Assembly (NCBI GenBank): GCA_050257395.1
Contig: JBLMWU010000042.1
Location: 1 to 26,650 of the forward strand
DNA from: JAIRTY01 sp050257395
GTDB lineage: Bacteria > Actinomycetota > Actinomycetes > Streptosporangiales > Streptosporangiaceae
Reading direction: 5' to 3'
DNA: 26,650 nucleotides
Shown piece by piece: positions 7,672 to 15,077 of the stretch (position 1 is the stretch's first letter; the number at the start of each line of letters is the position of its first letter). The notes below the pieces were generated by a model. It saw only the letters and a program-made list of their open reading frames with translations, was not told the DNA's origin and did no database searches. Made by a program: the position numbers and the translations under genes.

Positions 7672-7677
7672 TAAGGT
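7672..7677 (+). promoter_or_regulatory. -10 element TAAGGT, predicted leaderless start
   Basis: TAAGGT fits TAnnnT and ends 6 bases before the GTG at 7684, so transcription should begin at or next to the start codon. No convincing -35 is visible. The preceding gene is closed by a hairpin, which supports an independent promoter here. Confidence 0.4.
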
Positions 7678-7683
7678 GCTGGG

Positions 7684-8958
7684 GTGGCCACTTCTCGACG
7701 GGACCCGGAGGAGCGCGGTGGGAAGCGCCGGGCGGGCGAGACCCCACGGCTCCCGCCCGTGCGGCTGGCACCACGGGAGGAACTCGCGGGCGCTGCCCGG
7801 GTGGCGCCGCTGCTGCGGGCGGCCCGCGACAGCGCCGCCTGGGCCGGGAACGGCCGCCGCGTCAGCGGCGGCGGCGGCCTGCTGCCCGACGAGGCGGCGG
7901 CAGCCGCGGCCGAGCTGGAGCTGACCCCCCCGGAGCTGGACACGGCCTGGCGGGTCGCCCTGGCGACCGGCATGATGCAGCTCGCGGACGGGCAGGCCGG
8001 CCCGGGCCCGCGGGCAGGCGTGCTGGCGTCCGGCAACGCCGAGGATGTGCTGGCGGCCTGGGACGACGCCCTCGCCGTGATGCTCAGCGCCGAGGACCTG
8101 GACGGCATGGCCACCGCCCTGTACACGGTCGGCGGCCCGGTCAAGATGGACGCCCTCTTCGAGGCGTACGTCGCGGCGGCGGGCTCACCGGCCACGGCCG
8201 GCGAGCGGGACCAGGCGGCGGGCCTGTCCTCGGCCCTGGAGGCCCTGGCCGACCTCGGGGTGGTCGAGCTCGGCACCGACGAGACCGCGGGCGGCCTCAC
8301 CGTGACCCTGTCCCGGCTCGGGGTCTGGGGCGTGCACCGGCGGCTGCGCGCCCAGGGCTGGCACGTGCCGGTGCTGGGCGGCGGCGCGCGCGGCGACGCG
8401 GCCGCCCTGCTCGCCACCCTCGCCAGCTGCGACGTGGAAGACGGGGAGGCGGAGATCGCCGCCTGGCTGTCCGTCCGCACCCCGCAGGAGGCCGCTGCCG
8501 AGCTGATCGAGGCGGCCCGGCAGGGATCGCCGGGCCTGCGCGGCGCCGGGTTCGCGGTGCTGGACCGGATCGGCGCCGAGGCGGTGCCGGCCGTCCGGGC
8601 CGCGATGGACGACCCGGTCCTGCACGCCCACGCCGCGGTCTGGCTGCACGAGCATGGCGAAGAGGCCGAGCTGGGCCCCGGTGACCGGGCCTGGCTGCTG
8701 GTCGACCTCGGGGCGGGCCTGCTGGAGGAAGCCGACCCGCAGGACGTGGTCGCCGAGCTGCTGCCGGACGTGCCGCCCGCCGCGCAGGCGGAGCTGGTGG
8801 CCGGCCTGTGGGAGGTCAGCCATCCCGGCGTCACCGACCTGCTCACAGCGCTGAGCGAGCATCATCCGGACCCGGCGGTGGCCAGGGCGGCCCGGAAGGC
8901 GGCCTTCAAGGCACGGTCGCCCTCGGCGGGCGCGGGCGCGGGCGCGGCGAGGCCGTAG
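7684..8958 (+). CDS. Unrecognised protein, possible winged-helix and HEAT-like segments (424 aa)
   Basis: I do not recognise this family. The N-terminus (about residues 1-60) is charged and disordered-looking. Residues about 60-210 (LTPPELDTAWRVALATGMM, a GPGPRAG turn, then AEDVLAAWDDALAVML) look like the winged-helix-type segments in long actinobacterial hypothetical proteins. The second half (about 250-410) is a run of short helices (RTPQEAAAELIEAARQGSPG, AVPAVRAAMDDPVLHAHAAV, VPPAAQAELVAGLWEVSHPG), giving an armadillo/HEAT-like pattern that suggests protein binding. There is no signal peptide, membrane segment or catalytic motif. The GTG at 7684 follows a TAAGGT -10 element and may be leaderless. 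A hairpin closes the gene before def. Confidence 0.7.
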   Translation: MATSRRDPEERGGKRRAGETPRLPPVRLAPREELAGAARVAPLLRAARDSAAWAGNGRRVSGGGGLLPDEAAAAAAELELTPPELDTAWRVALATGMMQLADGQAGPGPRAGVLASGNAEDVLAAWDDALAVMLSAEDLDGMATALYTVGGPVKMDALFEAYVAAAGSPATAGERDQAAGLSSALEALADLGVVELGTDETAGGLTVTLSRLGVWGVHRRLRAQGWHVPVLGGGARGDAAALLATLASCDVEDGEAEIAAWLSVRTPQEAAAELIEAARQGSPGLRGAGFAVLDRIGAEAVPAVRAAMDDPVLHAHAAVWLHEHGEEAELGPGDRAWLLVDLGAGLLEEADPQDVVAELLPDVPPAAQAELVAGLWEVSHPGVTDLLTALSEHHPDPAVARAARKAAFKARSPSAGAGAGAARP

Positions 8959-8959
8959 C

Positions 8960-8980
8960 CCGGCCGGCGACGCCGGCCGG
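8960..8980 (+). terminator. Hairpin directly after the 7684-8958 gene
   Basis: CCGGCCGGCG (8960-8969) and CGCCGGCCGG (8971-8980) are perfect 10-base inverted repeats around a single A, one base after the TAG stop. There is no T-tract. It lies upstream of the def promoter candidate. Confidence 0.5.
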
Positions 8981-8985
8981 CTTCA

Positions 8986-8991
8986 TAGACT
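8986..8991 (+). promoter_or_regulatory. -10 element TAGACT before def
   Basis: TAGACT fits the TAnnnT -10 consensus, sits just after the preceding hairpin and would give a leader of about 45 bases to the def start region at 9044. No clear -35 is visible. It would drive def-fmt-rsmB. Confidence 0.4.
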
Positions 8992-9043
8992 GGGAACCTG
9001 CCTGGCAGGCGGGGCGTGAGCCCCTGGGAAAGGACGGTGCACC

Positions 9044-9589
9044 ATCAGCATCAAGCCGATCCGCCTTTTCGGCGACCCGGTGCTGCGCACCCCCGCGGAC
9101 CCGGTCCGCGACTTCGACGCCGAGCTGCGCAAGCTGGTCAAGGACCTGACCGAGACCATGCTGGACGCGCCCGGCGTCGGCCTGGCGGCCCCGCAGATCG
9201 GGGTCGGGCTGCGCGTGTTCACCTACTACGTGGACGACGTGCTGGGCCACCTGATCAACCCGTCGCTGGACCTGTCCGAGGACACCGAGACCGACGACGA
9301 GGGCTGCCTGTCCTTCCCGGGCCTGGTGTACCCGACCCCGCGTTCCTACGGGGTGGTCGCCAAGGGCTTCGACATGCACGGGGAGCCGGTCACCCTGGAG
9401 GGCAGTGGCCACCTGGCCCGCTGCGTCCAGCACGAGACCGACCACCTGGACGGCATCCTGTTCATCGACCGGCTCGACCCGAAGCAGCGGAAGCTGGCCA
9501 TGCGGGAGATCCGGGAAGCCGAATGGTGGGGTGAGCCGGTGCCGGAGATCCGGGTGTCGCCCCATCCCACCCGCGGCCAGGCGCTGTAA
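9044..9589 (+). CDS. def: Peptide deformylase, apparent ATC start (181 aa)
   Basis: Removes the formyl group from nascent protein N-termini; an Fe/Zn-dependent ribosome-associated enzyme. All three signature motifs are present: GVGLAAPQIG (about residues 44-53), EGCLS with the metal Cys (86-90) and QHETDH with two metal His and the catalytic Glu (129-134). Reading back in frame, the product is SIKPIRLFGDPVLRTP preceded by ATC at 9044. The next in-frame stop is TGA at 9017-9019, and no ATG, GTG or TTG lies between that stop and GTG 9080. AAAGGA at 9029-9034 is spaced 9 bases from the ATC. Starting at GTG 9080 would remove the conserved GDPVLR strand. An ATC start or a base-call error (ATG to ATC) are the two explanations. 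fmt follows 15 bases later. Confidence 0.9.
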   Translation: MSIKPIRLFGDPVLRTPADPVRDFDAELRKLVKDLTETMLDAPGVGLAAPQIGVGLRVFTYYVDDVLGHLINPSLDLSEDTETDDEGCLSFPGLVYPTPRSYGVVAKGFDMHGEPVTLEGSGHLARCVQHETDHLDGILFIDRLDPKQRKLAMREIREAEWWGEPVPEIRVSPHPTRGQAL

Positions 9590-9604
9590 GGGAGGATCCC
9601 GGCG

Positions 9605-10576
9605 ATGCGGCTGGTGTTCGCTGGCACCCCGCAGACCGCGGTGCCGTCCCTTGACGCGCTGCTGCGCTCCCGGCACGAGGTGGCCGCGGTCGTCACCAGG
9701 CCGGACGCCCCGGCGGGCCGGGGACTGCGGGTCGGGCCGAGCCCGGTCGCGCAGCGTGCCGCCAGCGCCGGGCTGGAGGTGCTCAAGCCCGCCCGGCCCC
9801 GCGACCCGGACTTCCTGGACCGGCTCCGCGCGATCGCACCCGGCTGCTGCCCGGTCACCGCGTACGGGGCGCTGATCCCGCAGGCGGCCCTGGACATCCC
9901 CGCGCACGGCTGGGTCAACCTGCACTTCTCGCTGCTGCCCGCCTGGCGCGGCGCCGCGCCGGTGCCGCACGCGATCCTGCACGGCGACGACATCACCGGC
10001 GCCACCACCTTCCGGCTGGTCGCCGAGCTCGACGCCGGCCCGGTCTACGGGATGGTGACCGAGCCGGTGGGGCCGCGCGACACCGCGGGTGACCTGCTCG
10101 CCCGGCTGGCCGGGTCCGGGGCCGAACTGCTGGTGCAGACCCTGGACGGGATCGAGGCCGGGCAGCTGGAGGCCCGGCCGCAGCCGGCCGACGGGGTCAG
10201 CTTCGCCCCCAAGCTCACCCCGGAGGACGCGCAGGTGCGCTGGGACGTGCCAGCGCACGCGGTGAGCAGGCGCATCCGGGCCTGCACGCCCGCGCCCGGC
10301 GCCTGGACACTGCTCGGCGACGCCCGGCTCAAGCTGTGGCCGCTCGCGGACGGCCAGCCGCCGGCCGCCGGGGAGGGTGGGGACGGCGGGGAACCGCTGG
10401 CCCCGGGGGAGCTGCGGGTGCTCCGGCGGGCCGTGCTGGTGGGCACGGCGACCCATCCGGTCCAGCTCGGCGACGTGCAGCCGCCCGGCAAGCGCCGCAT
10501 GCCCGCCAGCGACTGGGCCCGCGGCCTGCATCTGCCGGCGGGCGTCACCGGGCAGCCGTCCGTGGTGCTGGGCTGA
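9605..10576 (+). CDS. fmt: Methionyl-tRNA formyltransferase (323 aa)
   Basis: Transfers a formyl group from 10-formyltetrahydrofolate to initiator Met-tRNA, the counterpart of deformylase. The N-terminal Rossmann domain starts MRLVFAGTPQTAVPSLDAL. The catalytic segment VNLHFSLLPAWRGAAPV (N105, H107) with the downstream GDDITGATTF Asp is intact. A C-terminal OB-like tRNA-binding domain (about 210-320) follows. The TAYG segment is preceded by an unusual GCCPV where many homologues have a hydrophobic strand. Length is normal. The ATG at 9605 has GGAGG at 9591-9595. It lies between def and rsmB, with two bases separating it from rsmB, so def-fmt-rsmB forms an operon. Confidence 0.95.
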   Translation: MRLVFAGTPQTAVPSLDALLRSRHEVAAVVTRPDAPAGRGLRVGPSPVAQRAASAGLEVLKPARPRDPDFLDRLRAIAPGCCPVTAYGALIPQAALDIPAHGWVNLHFSLLPAWRGAAPVPHAILHGDDITGATTFRLVAELDAGPVYGMVTEPVGPRDTAGDLLARLAGSGAELLVQTLDGIEAGQLEARPQPADGVSFAPKLTPEDAQVRWDVPAHAVSRRIRACTPAPGAWTLLGDARLKLWPLADGQPPAAGEGGDGGEPLAPGELRVLRRAVLVGTATHPVQLGDVQPPGKRRMPASDWARGLHLPAGVTGQPSVVLG

Positions 10577-10578
10577 CC

Positions 10579-12225
10579 GTGGCCGCGACGGGGGATGGCA
10601 GCCCGGCACCCGGCGGCGGGCGGCGCGCCGGCGGGAGCGGCGGCCGCGGCGGCACCGGCCGGCGGCCCGGCGGCCCGGCCGGCCAGAGCGGAGCCGCCGC
10701 CGGTGCGCCGGGGCGCGGCGGCGCGCAGGCACGCGACGCGGCACGGGGCCGGGCCGGGGCCGACGGGCGCGGCGGGAACGCCCGGCGCGGCAGGCAGGCC
10801 AGCCCGGGCCCGCGGGCAGGCCGCGGGCCGGCACGGCGGGCCGACCCGGTCCGGCTCGCCGCCTTCGACGTGCTCATGGCCGTGGAACAACGGGCCGCCT
10901 ACGCCAACCTGATGCTGCCCGCGCTGCTGCGGGAGCGGGAACTCATCGGCCGGGACGCCGCCCTCGCCACCGAACTGTGCTACGGCACCCTGCGCGGCCA
11001 GGGCACCTACGACGCGGTGCTCGCGGCCTGCAGCGACCGGCCGCCGGACCGGATCGACCCGCCGGTGCTGGCGGTGCTGCGGCTCGGCGCCCACCAGCTC
11101 CTCGCCACCCGGATCGCCACCCACGCCGCCGTGGCGACCTCGGTCGACCTGGTCCGGGCGGTGGCCGGCCCGGGCCCGGCGGGCTTCGTCAACGCGGTCC
11201 TGCGCAAGGTGTCCGGCCGCGACCTGGCGCAGTGGGTGGACACCGTCGCCCCGCCGCGGCAGGCCGACCCGGCCGGCTACCTGGCGGTGGCCCGCAGCCA
11301 TCCGCGGTGGATCACCGAGGCGCTGGCCGCGGCGCTGGGGGAGGACCCGGCCGGCCCGCTGACCGGGACCGAGGCTGCGCTGGCCGCGGACAACGTGCCG
11401 CCGGCCGTGACCCTGTGCGCGGTGCCCGGCCTCGCCCAGCCCGGCGAACTGGTGGCCGGCGGGACCGGCGAGCCTGCCCGCTGGTCCCCGTTCGGCGCCT
11501 ATCTCGCCGCCGGGGACCCGGCGGCGGTCCCGGCGGTCGCGGAGCACCGGGCGGGGGTGCAGGACGAGGCCAGCCAGCTGGCCGCGCTCGCCCTGACCCG
11601 GGCGGGGCTGCCCGGCGGCCCGGACCGGCGGTGGCTGGACACCTGCGCCGGGCCGGGCGGCAAGGCCCGGGTGCTGGCCGGGCTGGCCGCCCAGCGCGGC
11701 GCCCGGCTGCTCGCCGCCGACCTGCGGCCGCACCGGGCCCGCCTGGTGCGCGAGGCGGTCTCGGTCACCGGCGCCGCCCGGGTGGTGGTGGCCGACGCCG
11801 CCGCCCCGCCGTGGCGCGACGGCGGCTTCGACCGGGTGCTGGCCGACGTGCCATGCTCGGGCCTGGGCGCGCTGCGGCGGCGGCCGGAGGCGCGCTGGCG
11901 CAAGTCCCCGGCGGAGGTGGCGGCCCTCGGCGGCCTGCAGCGGCGGCTGCTGGCCGCGGCGATCGGCGCGGCCCGGCCCGGCGGCGTGATCGCCTACATC
12001 ACCTGCAGCCCGCACGTGGCCGAGACCCGGGAGGTGGTCGCGGACGTGCTCGCCAGCCGCCCCGGCGCGGAGCTGCTGGACGCGCCCGCGCTGCTGCCCG
12101 AGGTCCCGGAGCTGCGGTGCCCGGGGCCCGAGCCGCGGTACGCGCAGTTCTGGCCGCACCGGCACGGCACCGACGCCATCTTCCTGGCCCTGCTGCGCCG
12201 CACGGGCACGCCCGGCCCGGGCTGA
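10579..12225 (+). CDS. rsmB: 16S rRNA (cytosine-967-C5) methyltransferase RsmB (548 aa)
   Basis: SAM-dependent m5C methyltransferase of 16S rRNA. After a Gly/Arg/Ala-rich extension of about 85 residues comes a NusB-like RNA-binding domain (from VRLAAFDVLMAVEQRAAYANL, about 93-235), then the methyltransferase fold. Motif I is DTCAGPGGKARVL (about 354), motif IV ADVPCSGLG with a catalytic-type Cys (about 422), and motif VI YITCSPH with the second Cys (about 473). The frame is open further upstream inside fmt, but GTG 10579, two bases after the fmt stop, is the natural coupled start. The basic extension (GGRRAGGSGGRGG style) resembles RGG-type RNA-binding tails and is unusual for RsmB. Confidence 0.9.
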   Translation: MAATGDGSPAPGGGRRAGGSGGRGGTGRRPGGPAGQSGAAAGAPGRGGAQARDAARGRAGADGRGGNARRGRQASPGPRAGRGPARRADPVRLAAFDVLMAVEQRAAYANLMLPALLRERELIGRDAALATELCYGTLRGQGTYDAVLAACSDRPPDRIDPPVLAVLRLGAHQLLATRIATHAAVATSVDLVRAVAGPGPAGFVNAVLRKVSGRDLAQWVDTVAPPRQADPAGYLAVARSHPRWITEALAAALGEDPAGPLTGTEAALAADNVPPAVTLCAVPGLAQPGELVAGGTGEPARWSPFGAYLAAGDPAAVPAVAEHRAGVQDEASQLAALALTRAGLPGGPDRRWLDTCAGPGGKARVLAGLAAQRGARLLAADLRPHRARLVREAVSVTGAARVVVADAAAPPWRDGGFDRVLADVPCSGLGALRRRPEARWRKSPAEVAALGGLQRRLLAAAIGAARPGGVIAYITCSPHVAETREVVADVLASRPGAELLDAPALLPEVPELRCPGPEPRYAQFWPHRHGTDAIFLALLRRTGTPGPG

Positions 12226-12239
12226 CGGGCCGGCCCGGG
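12216..12239. terminator. Hairpin between convergent rsmB and the deacetylase gene
   Basis: CCCGGGC (12216-12222) pairs with GCCCGGG (12233-12239) around a 10-base loop, spanning the rsmB stop. Immediately after it a 14-base unit CCGCGGTCAGCCGG is tandemly duplicated (12251-12264 and 12265-12278), and the second copy contains the deacetylase stop. This is a candidate bidirectional terminator; there are no T-tracts. Confidence 0.4.
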
Positions 12240-12270
12240 ACGCGCCGCGGCCGCGGTCAGCCGGCCGCGG

Positions 12271-13047
12271 TCAGCCGGCCGGTGCCGCCGCGGGGGCGCG
12301 CTGGTACGCGGGGACGCCCAGCAGCCGGTCGACCGTGGTGAAGCGGTAGCCCTCCGCGCTGAGCCGGTCGGCCACACGCTTGGCCGCCTCCACCGTGGCG
12401 GCCCGGTTGCCGGGATGGCCGTCGAAGCCGTCGTGGAAGATGATGATCGACCCTGGCCGGATCTTGCCCAGCGCGCCGCCCGCGATCAGGCCCGGCCGGG
12501 GCTGGAACACCTCCAGCGGGTGGCAGAACTCCCCGGACACCGCCTGCAGGCCGTGCCGGCGCAGGATGCCCGCGAGCGCGGGGATGCGCAGCAGCCACGG
12601 CGGCCGGTACAGGGCGGGCCGGACGCCGGCGCTGACGAGCGCCGCCTGGCCCTTGGCCACGTCCACTGCCAGCGTGCGGGGGTGCAGGTAGTTGGTGAAC
12701 TCGTGGGTGAAGCCGTGGTTGCCGATCACGTGCCCGCTGGCCGCCAGCCGCCGGGTCACCTCGGGGTGGCGCAGCACCGCCCGGCCGACCTGGAAGAACG
12801 TCGCCTTGATGGCCCGCTCGTCCAGGAAGTCGGCGAGCTGTGAGGTGTACGGCTCGTTCGGGCCGTCGTCGAAGGTCAGCGCGACGACCTTGTCATCGCC
12901 GCTGGCCGGCCCGCGGTAGGGGAACCCGCCGAGCACCTGCGAATACGGCGACATGCACAGCCAGTAGCCCGCCCCCAGCGCCGCCGCGCCCGCGGCCAGG
13001 CCGCCGCCCAGCAGCCGCCTGCCGCTGCCGCCAGCGGCCCGGGTCAT
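12271..13047 (-). CDS. Membrane-anchored NodB-type polysaccharide deacetylase (258 aa)
   Basis: Carbohydrate esterase 4 family; such enzymes remove acetyl groups from cell-surface glycans or peptidoglycan. An N-terminal hydrophobic stretch (RRLLGGGLAAGAAALGAGYW, about residues 11-30) looks like a signal anchor, placing the catalytic domain outside the membrane. NodB motifs seen are TFDDGP (metal and base Asp), NHGFTH (metal His pair), YRPPW and IIIFHDG. The position usually holding an Asp-Trp motif reads SGEFCHPLE, a departure from the family. The ATG at 13047 overlaps the glycosyltransferase stop as ATGA, so translation is coupled. A start 12 codons earlier would overlap more and is less likely. 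The linked GT2 gene suggests both act on one surface glycan. Confidence 0.88.
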   Translation of the reverse strand: MTRAAGGSGRRLLGGGLAAGAAALGAGYWLCMSPYSQVLGGFPYRGPASGDDKVVALTFDDGPNEPYTSQLADFLDERAIKATFFQVGRAVLRHPEVTRRLAASGHVIGNHGFTHEFTNYLHPRTLAVDVAKGQAALVSAGVRPALYRPPWLLRIPALAGILRRHGLQAVSGEFCHPLEVFQPRPGLIAGGALGKIRPGSIIIFHDGFDGHPGNRAATVEAAKRVADRLSAEGYRFTTVDRLLGVPAYQRAPAAAPAG

Positions 13048-13922
13048 ACCAGGATCACCGCCAGGCGGCCGGCCACCACGCACACCACCACGGCGACGCT
13101 GGCCATCACCAGCCGCGCCCGCCGGGACTCCGGCCGCATCGCCTTGCCGCGGAACGACGGCGCCATGCCCACCAGCGTCCGGCCGAACAGCCGGTTCACC
13201 CAGTAGCCGAGAATGTAGTAGAAGAGGCAGGTCACGAAAATGTTGTAGAAAAGGCCCCGGTAAAGCCGCCGTGACGACGTGAACGTCGGGTTGCCCAGGT
13301 CAAAGATGACCTTGCCGTGTGAGCGCAGCCGGCGCATCAGGCCCACCTCGTCGCCGCCCTGGGTGGCGCGGGTGTCATAGCCGGACCAGGCGCTCCGGCG
13401 GAAGGCGATGTTGGTGGCGCTGACGTAGGGAATGCGGCCGGTCACCCGGCTGATGAGGTGAACCAGGCCGAAAAGCAGCCACGCATACAGGCGGCCCCAC
13501 AGCGGCGCGTCCACGAACTGGCACGGGCCGGCCACCGCGACCCGCTCGGGGTCGTCCCGGAACGTCCGGTCGATCCGGGACAGCCAGCCCGGGCCGAACG
13601 TGGTGTCGGCGTCGGTGGAGATGACGATCTCGCCGCTGGCGGCGAGGGTGCCGCACTGCCGGGCCCAGCACACCCCGCGGGTCTCCTCCCGCACCACGGT
13701 GACGCCGCGGGTGCGGGCGATCTCCGCCGTCCGGTCCGTGCTGTTGTTGTCGACCACGATGATTTCGAATGGCTCACCGAAATCCTGCCGCGCGAGCGAC
13801 CCGAGGCAGTCGCCGATTAGTTCTTCTTCGTTATAGGCGGGGATTACCACACTAAAACGGGGCGGCTGCTCAGGATGCGTTTTCTCAGGCACCATCGTCG
13901 TCATCGGCCCACGCGAGGTCAC
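13044..13922 (-). CDS. GT2-family glycosyltransferase with C-terminal membrane helices (292 aa)
   Basis: Nucleotide-sugar-dependent inverting glycosyltransferase of GT-A fold. The sequence shows FSVVIPAYNEEELIGDCLGSL (about 23-43), VDNNSTDRTAEIA, a DxD-type STDADT segment (about 102-107) and GGDEVGLMRRL in the acceptor/catalytic-base position. Hydrophobic segments near LYAWLLFGLVHLI (about 144-156), in the C-terminal third (YNIFVTCLFYYILGYW) and at the very end (MASVAVVVCVVAGRLAVILV) suggest membrane association. The GTG at 13922 has GGAAGGA about 11 bases upstream on its strand; ATGs at 13904 and 13895 are alternatives. It is co-transcribed with the deacetylase. The glycan and donor sugar cannot be inferred. 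Confidence 0.88.
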   Translation of the reverse strand: MTSRGPMTTMVPEKTHPEQPPRFSVVIPAYNEEELIGDCLGSLARQDFGEPFEIIVVDNNSTDRTAEIARTRGVTVVREETRGVCWARQCGTLAASGEIVISTDADTTFGPGWLSRIDRTFRDDPERVAVAGPCQFVDAPLWGRLYAWLLFGLVHLISRVTGRIPYVSATNIAFRRSAWSGYDTRATQGGDEVGLMRRLRSHGKVIFDLGNPTFTSSRRLYRGLFYNIFVTCLFYYILGYWVNRLFGRTLVGMAPSFRGKAMRPESRRARLVMASVAVVVCVVAGRLAVILV

Positions 13923-13950
13923 AGTCGTAGGGGTCCTTCCACGGGAATTG

Positions 13951-13975
13951 CCTCAGAGGAAGCCGCCCTCAGAGG
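13951..13975. promoter_or_regulatory. Paired CCTCAGAGG motifs upstream of the glycosyltransferase gene
   Basis: CCTCAGAGG, itself nearly palindromic, occurs at 13951-13959 and 13967-13975, 16 bases apart start to start, roughly 30-50 bases upstream of the glycosyltransferase GTG. This spacing could suit tandem operator sites, but no regulator is known. Weak evidence. Confidence 0.2.
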
Positions 13976-14131
13976 CGCTGCTACGTTCCTGCGTTCGTCC
14001 GTCTGGATGACGCCAGCACCTCGGCGCGAGCGTGTGCGCAGCCTACTCGGGCCGGACTACTGGTTGCGTAGAAAACTGGTATTTCGCCGGTGGCCTGCGG
14101 CCCAGCCGTGCCCGGCGAGGCTGCCGCGGCG

Positions 14132-14872
14132 TCAGCGGGAACGGCCCGCGAGCGCACGCGGCCCGCGGCGCAGCCGTGCCTGCCCGATGTCCGCCTTCGC
14201 GCCCTCGGCGTAGCCGGCCCCGTAGCCGCTGCCGCTGTAGGTGATGCGGGCCTGCCGCGTGACGGGATAGGCGCGCTCGATGTTGTGCTGGATGACCTGC
14301 CGCCGGTCGGCCAGCACCAGGGCCGCCCGGGACCCGTCCCCGGCACGCTGCGCGGTGGCCGCGTCCGTGGCGTGCTGCTCGGCCGCGCGCACCCGGGCGA
14401 CCACGGCCGAGGCGAAGCCCAGCAGCCAGCTGCGCCGCCACGCGCGGACGCTCCGGCTCCAGTCCGGCACCTGCGCCCCGGCCAGCCCCTGCCACATCTG
14501 CACCAGGACCGACGTGTAGAGCAGGTCGGCGCGCTCCAGGTCGGACTGGAACCCGAACATGTGGATGCGGGTCCCGGGCCCGCTGCGCGGCAGGATCACG
14601 CACTGGCAGCGCATCGCCGCCGCGAGGCCGCACAGCAGGTGCGCCTGCACCCGCGCCCACGGGTTGCCCACCTCGATCACCCGGTCCGCGGGCCGGTCGG
14701 TCTCCGGGCGCTCGGCGGCCAGCAGCGCCCGGTCGATCCCGTACTTCGCCATCAGCTCGGCGGCCTTGGCGGTGAGCGCCTGCGACTCGGCCGGGGTGAC
14801 GCCGTCCGCCTCCGCCTTGGTCAGCAGCTTGCGGACGCGGGCGAGCAGCGCGCTGTCTGCCTCGGCATTCAC
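14132..14872 (-). CDS. DUF2786 domain protein (246 aa)
   Basis: Function unknown. The N-terminal 45 residues (ALLARVRKLLTKAEADGVTPAESQALTAKAAELMAKYGID) match the DUF2786 helical motif seen in actinobacterial and phage-associated hypothetical proteins. The rest includes an internal region with two Cys (AAMRCQCVILPR, HMFGFQSDLERADLLYTSV) and a Gly-rich basic tail (YSGSGYGAGYAEGAKADIG). No signal peptide or membrane span is seen. The frame is open to 15103, but the start is set at GTG 14872 because GGAGG lies 7 bases upstream on the minus strand and the DUF2786 domain begins right after. A 209-base gap separates it from the glycosyltransferase gene, so it probably has its own transcript, divergent from rpe. 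Confidence 0.8.
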   Translation of the reverse strand: MNAEADSALLARVRKLLTKAEADGVTPAESQALTAKAAELMAKYGIDRALLAAERPETDRPADRVIEVGNPWARVQAHLLCGLAAAMRCQCVILPRSGPGTRIHMFGFQSDLERADLLYTSVLVQMWQGLAGAQVPDWSRSVRAWRRSWLLGFASAVVARVRAAEQHATDAATAQRAGDGSRAALVLADRRQVIQHNIERAYPVTRQARITYSGSGYGAGYAEGAKADIGQARLRRGPRALAGRSR

Positions 14873-14939
14873 GACGTGACCTCCGCTGAGGATCTCGCGG
14901 CCGGATACGCGACGGACGATAGCCGGGGGCTGCGACAGT

Positions 14940-14959
14940 CCCCGGGCCGGCGCCCGGGG
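14940..14959. other. Hairpin between divergent DUF2786 gene and rpe
   Basis: CCCCGGGC (14940-14947) and GCCCGGGG (14952-14959) form a perfect 8-bp stem with a CGGC loop inside the 205-base divergent promoter region. It may be an operator or simply a GC-rich fold. Confidence 0.25.
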
Positions 14960-15064
14960 CCGGCGGCACCCCGCCGCACTGTACCCGCCGTGGCCGCGCC
15001 GCCTGCGCTGGCGTGGCCGGCGTTTCCCCCCGCAGCTCCCCCCTGCGGGGGCCGGGCCGCCGCC

Positions 15065-15070
15065 TAGACT
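15065..15070 (+). promoter_or_regulatory. -10 element TAGACT, predicted leaderless rpe mRNA
   Basis: TAGACT ends 7 bases before the rpe ATG (15078), which places the expected transcription start on the A of the start codon. There is no ribosome-binding site upstream of the ATG, consistent with leaderless translation common in actinomycetes. No strong -35 is visible. Confidence 0.5.
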
Positions 15071-15077
15071 CGGCCTC

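Noticed and set aside
4739..7774. Very long minus-strand open frame (about 1011 codons) opposite priA
   Set aside because: It is antisense to a protein with clear PriA domains and its product is Arg/Gly/Pro-rich low complexity; such shadows are expected at this GC content.
9037..9043. GTG at 9037 as the def start through a frameshift
   Set aside because: It is in another frame and gives an unrelated peptide; an ATC start or a single base-call error is simpler.
9080..9589. GTG 9080 as the def start
   Set aside because: It would remove the conserved IRLFGDP segment and has no ribosome-binding site at a proper distance, whereas AAAGGA fits ATC 9044.
8906..12165. Long minus-strand open frames opposite def, fmt and rsmB
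   Set aside because: No domain is recognisable, and the plus strand carries intact catalytic motifs of three known enzymes.
13048..13083. Start 12 codons earlier for the deacetylase
   Set aside because: ATG 13047 forms the standard ATGA overlap with the glycosyltransferase stop and directly precedes the signal anchor.
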